Positions 38,801 through 50,800 of a stretch of 64,000 bases of DNA are shown here, in pieces (positions within the stretch are counted from its first letter, which is position 1; every line of letters begins with the position of its first letter). Source of the DNA: Siphonodentalium dalli (taxonomy: Eukaryota > Mollusca > Scaphopoda > Gadilida > Siphonodentaliidae); NCBI GenBank assembly GCA_032622095.1, contig CP136065.1:211152151-211216150 (forward strand), in the 5' to 3' direction. Made by a program: the position numbers and the translations under genes. The notes below the pieces were generated by a model. That model searched no databases, was not told where the DNA came from, and saw only the letters and a list, made by a program, of their open reading frames with translations.

Positions 38801-41800
38801 ATCATATATATTGTTATCATTAAATAATCACAAAAGACCTATACTATTATGTCATACTATAAACATGTATCATGCAATGAAACAAACTTTTGCAGTCTAT
38901 ATTCTCGTATGAATTGATGACCAACTTTTTCAAAAGCCAATATAATCGAAGAATTATCGGGTGGGAGGGTGGGCCCAACCGTGCACATAAGAAGCTAAAC
39001 GTAGAATGAGTGCTAAAATCTTGTTTGCATTCAAGCAAACTTTAGAACAATCGAGAAACTCGTGCTGAATCGAGTCAATATCAATCAACGCTTATCACGC
39101 GTGAACTACTATCGCCAATCACCCAGATATGCCCCATCGATTTAACCTCCATCGATCTAATATTTTCCATTAACACCCTGCTCTCCAAATAATTCTTCGT
39201 TGAATTTCAATAAAGTAATTTCCAGCTGCCCCAGGTAGTTGCCTATTAAAGATCAGTAAAATGAGTGGAATCCTCACAAACTATGCTCCACAACTACTCT
39301 TGTAATATCTGCTTTTATTACCTGAACACCCCTCCAGATGAAGACCATTCTAATGTATACTGAACAATCACAATCAATAAATCTGGGGCAGCTGGAAAGG
39401 GGGGGGGGAGGGTAGGGTGCATCACTCATTCCATGTTGGAGATGGTTTGAAGGGCATCCCCTGGGAAAGTTTTGAAAATTCAATACACTGAGTCAATTTC
39501 TCAACAGTAATATCTTACTTTCAAATCTTAGAAAAGTTAACCCTCTCCTTGTATCTTCAGTCAAATGAGTTGATGTGAATGTGACAGGAATGCAGAATTG
39601 CAATATTTATTGTACATGCATAGCTTTTTTTCCCCCCGCCTAATAGTATGCGAGAATCAAACTTGATTGTCATGTTTCACATTGCGAGAATCATTTGTGA
39701 GAATCGATTCTGATTCTCGTACGAATTCTTAGCCCTGATGTATACATTTATATTGAAAGGAAGAACCAATTCAGTAAAGAAAGGAAACTCACCGTGTGTT
39801 TTCAAACTCTTCATCTTTCTCCTGGAGTCTCCTGTCGATGTCAGTTCTGATCTGTGCATTCTCGACAGTCGCACGTTGGACCTTGCACTCCTCCTGTTCG
39901 AGCGCCGCCTCGGCTTCCTCCAGGGCGGATTGTAATTCCTCCTTCTCCATCTCCAGGCGTCGACGGGCTTTCTCGAGTTCATGGACATTTTTACCTCCCT
40001 CACCAAGCTGGTCAGATATGTCATTTATCTCCTCTGTAAGCAAAGCATACAGAAAAAATTAACTAATAGGTCACTCATTGGTGGTTATGGTGGTAAACGC
40101 ATTTATTTATACTTTTTCACTAATTTTGAAATTATTTTTGAAATTTTTATATATATTTTGGTTGAATAATGGTGCAATTTCACAAGAAATCTAAAAAATC
40201 TCTCTTCCAGAGTCTTTCAGTTAGTTCACAACTGTAACAGAAGAATATCTAACTTTCTAAATATAGAAAAATGTGCTATAGGGTTTTGAACTCTTGGAAA
40301 ATGCTGGGTGAATTTACAAATATAAATTATTAGTTTACGATATTTATTTCATGTAATTTCATTATATATACAGTTACAAATATAAGATGAATCAAGATTT
40401 CATGGATCGGATCCGAAAGCAAGCGTATGTGCTTATATGAGTCATTTCCATGGATGATTTTCCCCATCCCACCACGCGGTAGCAGCCAATATCAAAGGAT
40501 GAGTCTTTGTTTGTGTTTTGTGATATCAGATGTTGATAACGAGCACATGGAGACAAGAGATTACATGATATGCATGTGTGGAGGGAAGGGGGTGACGATA
40601 GGATATTTCAGTTTTCTTGTATAAACGTAGAACTATAGAGGAAGGTGGTGTTAGTATGAAAGTAATACTAACTTGAATGTGTTAGTGTGGATACAGAGGA
40701 AATGCGATTTGTTTCCGAGAGAGACGAGGTCAGGGGCGCCGGAAGAGGGGGGGCGGCTGACCCCCCTGCCCTTGACCAAGGGGGGCGAGCGGGGGCAGGA
40801 CTTGCCCTTTTTCTGGAGACAGAAAATGCTTTTTGTGTGTTTAATCTCGTGTTTTTATAGCAAAATGTGACTTTTTTGGTCCAAATACCACCAATTTCAC
40901 AAGGAATATTAATTTTTTGTCAATTTTTTCACAAAACGGCCATAAAAACCGACAAATACCAATAAAATAGGGATTTTTGCCACAATGAATTTATGGTTAT
41001 TTTCCCGAGTTTGCGGAGAAAATGCCCTTTTTTGCGGAAAAGTGCCCTTTTTGTAGGCTCTGCCCCCCCTGCCCTTGGATGCTTCCGGCGCCCCTGGACG
41101 AGGTATGAATTCTTATGGCGGATGTATCAAATTAGATTGTAGATATTGTGGAGGTAAAGAAAGTATAGCATTTGGAATGGTATGGTTTGCTACTGATGAG
41201 GTCACCCCAATGCACGGACAACACATGCGGTGTTTTCTTCTTCGCGGCATATCAATCATCAGTCACATTTGTTTGTTTGTTGTTTCTGGTTTTTTTTTGC
41301 AGATAGACTCTGAAGTGGGATAGTCAGTTAAGAGAAACGTTTGGTATTCATTATGTACTTTTGAACTTCTTTGGCAATTATAGAATTTGTATCGGATGAA
41401 AGGTCGGATGACCCACGTAGAAGTATTTCTGTTATTGGGTCGCATATATCAGATAACAAATTTAGCAGTTCGTTCTCTGTATAGTGTATGTTATATAATG
41501 TAGTAGAAAATGTTCGCTGTCCTCGAAAAAATTTATTGACAAGAGGCTCTTTGTATGGAGGTCATCTATTCCTCTAAGAGTAAGTTGAAAGACTTTGAAC
41601 ATAGAACATACCTGCGAGGTTTTTGTTCTCTCGTCTGAGCGCGTCCACTGTATCCTGAGTCTCATCCACCTGAGCCTTGACCCTGAAGAGTTCAGCGGAG
41701 TAGCTACGAGCCTCTTTTTGAGCATTCTCGAGTTCGTTCTGCAGATCGCCACACTTGGATTGCCATTCAGTAAGTGTCTTATCAAATCCACGTTGTTTTT

Positions 41801-44800
41801 TCTCCAGAGAATTAGCAGTGGCATTGGCCTGAAAGAGATTATACAATACATTAACACTTCCATGACTGGAGCTGCCTGACATTTTATGAAAATGCTATGC
41901 CAATGTATATGGGAGTCTCGCATATACAAGAGAATACATTGGCCTAAATATATTTACAATGACCTTGTAAGCCAGTGCATTCTCTTATATATGCTAGGCT
42001 CCATATGGGAGATTCGTTTATATATAAGAGAATGCACTGGCACAGGATCTTTAATGCTGCACCAGCACAGCTCCCATCACGAAAGAATGTAACAGTTAAA
42101 TTTGAGGCTTGGTGACTATGTGCTGCTTTAGATTAAAGTTATGTTAAGTGCTTAATTAGCATTCAATTTCCATGTTTCACTTCTAGAATTTCAAACAGTG
42201 GATAAAATAAATGCTGAACACCAAATTTGAGCCTTGGATGTAAACGGAAAAATAAGAGAACAATGATTGTATTTAGTAAAATATTACAATTTAATCCCAA
42301 ATGTTCTAACATCTAAGCGATTGTAAACCAATTGTTGTGTACAACGCCACGGGAAATTCACCTGACTGAAATTAATAAGATCCTCTCACCATTCAACTGT
42401 GTGAATTGCCTACTTTCTAGATACAGAAAAATGGGCTACTGGGTTTTGAACTCTTGGAAAACGCTGGGTGAATTTACAAATAAAATTTATTGATGAGAGG
42501 CTCTTTGTATGATGATGAAGATGCCTGAGAACATAGTATTGTCTCATATGTCCAACTTCTTGGAGTTAATTTATTCCTCTAAACAGTAAGTTGATAATAG
42601 GCTTTGAACATCTTACTCTCGCGTTACTGATTATTCTGCCATCTAAAATATGACACACGGCATTAACCAATAGTAAGTCATGCATCAATGAACAAATTCT
42701 CAATTTGCCATGTTACAATGTTCATCTAACATCTAACAGAGATTTTATGCTTAAACAATAGCGTGTCTGTCATTTGCAGAATGAGATCCCCAGAGGGTGA
42801 ATTTAGTGATGCTATCCCACACAGCGGGCTAGCATCACCAAATTCACCCTCTGGAGACCTCATTCTGTTTAGGCTTCATCTTCTGAGATGTATCTATAGT
42901 ATCAAATTAAGATTGTTTTTAGTTACATTTCCCTTCTAGGAAGTTTGTAAATCCCCTAATTTGCAGAAGATAAAATTCATAATTGAGGTGCCCAATGGGT
43001 GAACATCACCAACTTCAACTGGGGAACTTCAATCTGATCCTAGGTCTGCCTAAGTCCACTATGCAGGGTAGCGTCACTAAATTCACCCTCTGGGGACCTC
43101 ATTCTGCAAATGACAGACACACTATTTGCAGGCTTGTAAACACTGGGTCTTTGATTTGTTCAAACTCAGTTTTTAATGAAGATCTATCAGACAATCCAAA
43201 AAGCGTTCAATATTGCAGACTATTAATTTGATGTTGAAACTGGCAGATGAAAGAGAGAGGATTTGGATGAATGGTTATGTGTGTTTTGCGATAGGAACAA
43301 TGTTGAGGATGAACTCCATTTCATTCTTTCATGTGGAGCATACAATGACATCTGAGTTGACTTCTTCGTAAGTATAAATGTTTGGATATAAGGTGTCAAC
43401 ATTCTTAAGTTTCATGGCTGGTTATCTAATGACTAAATTTCCTCGTCAGACAACTAAATTTGTACATAAATCATTCAAACGGAGAAATCAGAATCAGAAT
43501 CATGATTCTTAGTTTGATTCTCATAAAAGCAACTAATTCGCTGTAGAAATGCTATATTTTAGTTCTCGCAAAATTTTATGAATTTTAAGGCCTGTGAACA
43601 CCCCTCCAAATGAATAACAGAACATTCCAATGTATTCATTTATAAATGGGTGGGATAATTCATTTTGTATATAAAGGGTTTAACCCTTTACCCAACAGAA
43701 CGGCCCTGTGCCAATGCATTCTCTTATATATGCGAGTCGACCATAGGTCGCCTCGCATATATAAGAGAATGCATTGGCTTAACACATTAAAAATTATAAA
43801 ATTGTTAAAGAATGTAAGAAAAAATGGTAAAAAATGTTAAAAAAAGATTTTTTTTAGGCCAATGCATTCTCTTATATATGCGAGGCGACCTATGGTCGAC
43901 TCGCATATATAAGAGAATGCATTGGCACAGGGCATAACTGTAACTATCACAATGTGGTCAAGGAGCCGGTTCCAATGATATCCATATTTGTATGGTGTTA
44001 TTGAGACAGACCGAAGATATTTTAGGCTGTTGAAGCTTTATTTGGCCGGTTTGTTGGGTAAAGGGTTTAAAGTGTGGACCTACCCTCTCCACATCAATCA
44101 TAAGATCTTCCAGCTCCCCAGTCAGTCTAGATTTAGCTTTCTCGAACTGTGAAGCCCTTGAGTTGGCTCCCTCTGCGGCCTGTTCTGCTTCCACTAATTT
44201 AGCTTGTAGTTTTCGTCTGAAAGAAAGCATAAGAACGGATCCATTGATTTCTGTTGTTAACATTTTGCATGTCTTGTATTTTTAATGTAAAGCCCATATG
44301 GGTCCCATATAGGGGACAAGTGCTATATAACAAGCCTGAGTTTAGTGTGTCTGGCATTTGCAGAATGAGGTCCCCAGAGGGTGAATTTAGTGACACTATA
44401 CCACATAGCAGGCTAGCATCACTAAATTTACCCTCTGGGGACCTCATTCTGCTTAGGCCTCGTCTTCTCTGGAAAGTTTTTTTTATTACCAAATTTCTAT
44501 AGAAACTTCTTCACATAGATTCTATATCTTTTTTAGTTCAGTTTCTCTATATCTCCAATTTGGCAGATGACACATTGCATAATCGAGGTTCCTAATGGGT
44601 GTATATCACAATATTCAGCATTTGGGAACTTCAATCTGAGTCTATGTCTCCCATAGCAGATGAGGCCATGCAGAATGAGATTCCCAGAGGGTGAATTTAG
44701 CTATGCTAGCCCACTATGCGGGATAGCATCACTAAATTCACCCTCTGGGGACCCCATTCTGCAAAAGTTCAGGCACACTAAACTCAGGCTTGCTATGTAA

Positions 44801-47800
44801 GTGTTATTATGAAATGTGTCAATTCTGCTTCTTATTTTCCAGAGAAAAGTGACTTCTACTCTAATTCAATATGAATTCTCCAACAGAAGGAAATAAGCAA
44901 ATCAACACCCTTCTCCTTCCTATATATTCCTCCACTAATAACTTACTTGGACTCTTCGAGTTCTTCAGCCCTAGCAGCTCCTTCTCCTTCGAATTTAGCC
45001 CTCCATAACTGAACATCATTATTAGCTTTGGAGAGTTGTCTCTGGAGGTCCGATTTAGACTCAATCTCATCCTCAACCTGTTCGCGGAGACTGTCAATGT
45101 CGGAATTCAAGTGTCGGATCTCACTCTGCAGTTTCTGTCGTCCCTGAAAATGAGTTAAATAGTGTTTCAGTTGCATTCAGATCATTTTTCAAACTGACTA
45201 TTTTAACCAACAAAAATAGGGTTAAATTCGGGACCAGAAATGTTTTTTTTTTCAGTACGGATTTTCAGAAAATCTGAATCAATGAAGATGGGCTTGAAAT
45301 TCGGAGCACCCCGCTTCCTACCGGTAACATAAATATAAAAAAGTATGATTGAAGAATCCTAACTAAATAAGGTGACCATGAATTCAATTTTGATGTTTGG
45401 TTATACTCATCATAAGATAAGTTATTAACCAGAAACTTGGAAATGAATCACGTAACTTCAAGTAGATAGAGGATATCTAGTGTTATAAGTGGATGCCTAA
45501 AATTTTGCCATGAGTGAGCAAGACAAACGTTTATTTTTGCCAGAGGCTTTCCACGTGTGAAAATAAAAATTTGCTCGTTCACAAATGACATAATTTTCGG
45601 TATCCAGTCAAAAACACTGAATACTTTAGATCAAATGCGATTCCAAAGATAATCGCCATTTACAACAATAGATGTTCTCATAATCGCCTTCAATCAATGT
45701 TTCAAAGCCAACAGCTGATTGGTGCCAGTTCACTTCACCATATAGCTCCACTATAAACTATACCTCCACTAGTTTGAAAAGTGCTGTCTTCGTAGGTTTG
45801 TCAAGAGTTATCTATCCTGGAGACGTGCTAATTAACCTATGAGAGAGATAACCATATGCACCTTTCCACTCGCATTTTATTTAACAGTTCCCATTATTTT
45901 TTGCATTATACTTAACAATACAAATATCAACGATAAGATAGGACTGCAAAGAATAAACATATTTACAGTTAAACAAAATGTGCGCGGAAAGTGCAGACAG
46001 TTATCTCGTGGATTAGCGTGTTTTCCAGGATAGATAACTGTTGAAAAACCTATGAAGACAACACCTTCACTAGTACTGGTGGCCTCCCTTTATAAACAGC
46101 ATCAACTCCAGTAGCCCCGCCTTTTTACCAACCTACCCTGGTTTCTGGTACCCTGGTATTTACACCAGTAGCCCCGCCTTTTCACCAGTAGCCCCGCCTT
46201 TTCACCAGTAGCCCCGCCTTTTCACCAAACTTACCCTGGTTTCATTCTCAAGGCTCTGTTTGAGTTCCTCGATTTCCTGGTTGCTCGAGGTCTTCTCTTT
46301 GTTGAGAGCTCCGATTTTATGCTCCGCCTCCTCGAGTTGTCGCATCGCATCAGAATTGTCTGTCTGCATTCTCGCCTTCTGTCCCTGAAGGTCGTTGATC
46401 TGACGAGCAGACTCGTTAAGTCGGTCATTTAATTCCGAAATCTGACCTTCCATTTGCTTTGTGACCTTGTCAGATGCTCCCTGTTTGTCAAAGGAAAATG
46501 TAGACAAATATTTCAACAGAATGTCAAAGTTGATGTCTTCAAAATACAAAAGAAAAGCTAACAAGAATATATCATCATTACTCCTTTGTCATGATAACTT
46601 TGATCTGTCATCAGCCATTTCACCCTGTTCATTAATTAGTAAGAAGTCAGAATATCAACAGCGGAATTGGGATATCACTGCTGAGGAGTGTAGGTTTATG
46701 GGGGGGGGGGGTCCAGGGGTATTTCAGTACACCTCGCCCTCCCCTGAAATAGTTTATTTTTTTATTTTTTACATGGAATTGTGGTCTCTGATGGCATTTT
46801 AAACAATTCCGATTATCTTCCACAGACTTTATATTTCCTGAACAGTAGGATTCCACGTCATTAGCACCAATCAGAACACACAAATAGTAACTCCAAGATA
46901 AAAGTGTCTGCACACTTCAGAGAAATGACATTTCGACAAGACTACAATAGACTCAGTATGATTCGAGTGTATGTTTACACAGACTGAGTAATTTCATACT
47001 GACTGATAAATTGGACCCATAGAGATATGTTTTTCTAAGTACTGCATCATATGCGTAATGATAGTTCCCATGCCCAAGTACCTCTTATTCGATATTCTGT
47101 TATTGAGTTGTAAGATAAATGGTTATAACCACCCTGTAGGTTCCCGTTGGTATTCAAGTCTCTCTACCATCTCTAGGCTGCAATCGAATCGTGCGTGGCA
47201 GACTCGTCGATATACAATCCAAAGAAGATATCTCAATTTGAATACAGATCTTGGAAATGCACATGGCGGTGATAACCTTTATTTATTTATTTTTTTTGGA
47301 TACTGGAATGGAGAAATAGTGACACAATTCATGGGCAATAAATCTCCCTCTGGGCTAGTCATTGACTTTACTGTAATCATTAATTATTAAATTTCACTGG
47401 CCATCTTCCTTCAAATGTGAGAAATTCAGACTAAGTGTTCACTCAATACACCTGAAAATAAGTTTTTTGAAAGACAAAGCATGTTCGTACTCCTTTGCAA
47501 CAAATAGATACATTTTGTAAGTTAGAGGCTAATATAGGTTGGATATGTAAACTAGGTAAGCAGGGAATATTCACTCAACACTATCCATGCAGGGTGCAAA
47601 CAGCACAGGCGTACATGAGAGTGAAAATTTACTGATTATGTCCAAATAAAAGAAAAATAAATTTCATAATTGCCAATTCACATTTCATTGACTATTATTT
47701 ATGTCTTATGTAATGTTAATGTATTTTTAAAGACATATTATGGACTTGTTCAGGTGGTTGATAAGTCAGTATTCAGGCGCAACGCAACGCCAACTGGAGC

Positions 47801-50800
47801 GAAATCAACCATAACACTCCATAGAAAACATCCTTTGAAATATGCTCAATGGTAAATATTTACTTCAATTCGGGATGCAACTATCACCAATAAACTAGCG
47901 AAACGATTTCGCCATCAAGAGTCACTACATTTAATTAATATATAAGAATGATGGTATGCAATGTCAATTTGGACATCATATTTGTAAAAATAACTACTTT
48001 GAGCAAGATTATTAACCATTTCTATTTGATCACCCCACCGGAGTGTTTCACATGGCTTTAAAATATCCAAACCCTAATTTTACAACCATATAAAGTACAT
48101 ATACAGTATACAGAGCCAGAAACCTACATCACTAATATAATCTCTAAACTGTCGCTTCAGACGTTCGGATAGCTGCTACCTGGAACTCGTGCAGTGGTTG
48201 AGATAAATATTTGTTGCAGGAATTATTGTACTAATTATGAGTGAAAGGGTCTGAGTGCATTTTATGAACATCTATCAAATGGTTGAGGTACGTTTGATTT
48301 TCAAAATTGGGTCACAATCGATACGTATTTTCCATGTAAATTTCAGTTATAAATACGAGTTTTTAACAATTATTTATTTTTGAATGTGCATTGTGCATTT
48401 CCACAGCTCATGTACTACAGTAATGCCCTAAGTAATCGACTCCTTAACCCTTTGAGTGCCAGGGGCCGATATTATCGGCCCTAAACCTACACAATAAGTC
48501 TGTTTAAGAATATAAGAATGGGTTGATATGGGTTGATACAAAAATCGGACCTGGCACTCAAAGGGTTAACCACAGCAGAATTATGGGTAACTTTTCAGTG
48601 AGAGCTTTCTGATGAATGGCAACAAGCCATATTTCCGACTAAATCCTGAAAAGTTACCCATAATTCTGCTGTGGTTAAGGAGTCGATCACTTAGGGCATT
48701 AATGTAGTTTATCCCATCAGACAAACGTTTATATATGTTTTAAACGAATTTAAAATAAAAACCGCTTTGGGTTAGAGATTAGATTGGTGATGTAGGTTCC
48801 TGGGCCCGGTATGGTGATCATACTTCATAAAAGTTTCCCAGATGTCAACTATATTTAGGTAATGACGCAGTCTCTTTGAAAAGCTGACAATAATCCCAAT
48901 GGATGTACGTCTAGATGCGGCCATTATATTTCATTTCTACAATGACACGGCATTCCCAACATGATGTAATAAACGGTTTCAAATATGGAGTGCATTCCTA
49001 GCATAGGAAGACGATGTCTCCTATATTGTGATGAGTAAAATGAGTTAACCCTTTATATATGCGAGTCGACCATAGGTCGCCTCGCATATATAAGAGAATG
49101 CATTGGCTTAACACATTAACAATTATAAAATTGTTAAAGAATGTAAGAAAAAATGGTAAAAAGTGTTAAAAAAAGATTTTTTTTAGGCCAATGCATTCTC
49201 TTATATATGCGAGGCGACCTATGGTCGACTCGCATATATAAGAGAATGCATTGGCACAGGGCATAACTGTAACTATCACAATGTGGTCAAGGAGCCGGTT
49301 CCAATGATATCCATATTTGTATGGTTCTATTGAGACAGACCGAAGATATTTTAGGCTGTTGAAGCTTTATTTGGCCGGTTTTGGCCGGTTTGGTGGGTAA
49401 AGGGTTAAGGATATATCGCCTGTATTCAGTTTTCCAATAATAGTTGACTTTGACAATGCTCTGATCTGTGAAGTGATCTGTTATGCCATAATCCAATGAA
49501 ATCGCACATAGTCTGTGCCACTCTGCAATGAAATGGAGGGAATCCCTTCAATACAGAAACTAATTTTAATAGCGAAATCTAGCAAAGTACATTCGTTAGG
49601 ATTTTCGTTGGCTTCTCAAAGAGACAGTTATTTACGTAACATTATGATATTTTTTTTTGTGAAAATTTTCTTAAATGTGTTGGGGGGGGGGGGGGGGGGG
49701 GGTTTGTTCAGGTAATCTTGTCCCAAATTAGCATGCCCACTTGTTTCCAAAATCGAAAGATTGCATAATGTAGACCACATGAAAATAGGGTTCCCTTTGT
49801 ATAATAGTATTAACCAAATGTTTATCCAAAGCCTTAACCATTTATCTATAAATAAGCTTTACCTTGGCAAATTCAGCTGCTTCGAGACCGATGAGAACAT
49901 CTTCAAGTTCGACCTTGAGTTCATGCAGTTCTTCATTGAGGCTATCATCAACACAAACATGCAGGAAACATTAGTTAGTGACATGCTTTATTAACACACT
50001 AAGGCCATAATAAAAATAGACTCTGTTTCCCTTGACCCTACCTACCTTAAAGGGGTATTGTACCCTAAATGCGGCCATTTATGGGACCATCTTCTTTTAT
50101 ACTTAATGAATAAATGGTTGAGTCATAAATTCATTTTCATTGTGATTACCATGTTGTTTGCATCGTTCATAGAGCACACAAGTGTATTTTTCACTCATCC
50201 ATGGCTTAAATTCATTCATTTGTTGCATATATATTCTGCTGAGTATAAAAGGAGATGGTCCCATAAATGGCCGGATTTAGTGTACAGTACACCTTTAAAG
50301 ATGTATTCATAGTCACAGACCTTTCATGAAGTTCATAACGGGAGCATTAAGGAAACTGCGCCAGTGTATTATCTTGTATATGCGAGTATCACATAGGGAG
50401 CCTCGCATATATAAGAGAATTCACTGGCTTAAAAGGTCAAGGTAAATATTGTTAGGCCAATTTATTCTCTTATATATGTGAAGTTCCCTATGGGAGAATG
50501 CATTGGCACAGGGTTTTCGCAAAATTTCAGAAAGCTCCAGACATGGAAGGGATAAAACCTTCCCTGCTCAAAATGTGTAATTCGCCTCTCATAGAAATAT
50601 ACTCAAAATGTATGGAAACCCCATTTTATGTCACCTAGAATGACAGATATGCATCACCTTTATGATATCTAGATAAATAAGTCAGGATTTTCAAATCTCA
50701 AATATTAACCCTTTCATGACAGGAGCTTCCTGAAATTTTGCAAAAACCCTGTGCCCATGCATTCTCTTATATATGCGAGTCTCGCACAGGGAGCCTCATA

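Noticed and set aside
41462-41929. 155-codon minus-strand ORF
   Set aside because: It overlaps Mhc exon 7 in the wrong frame and extends into a MITE. A shadow.
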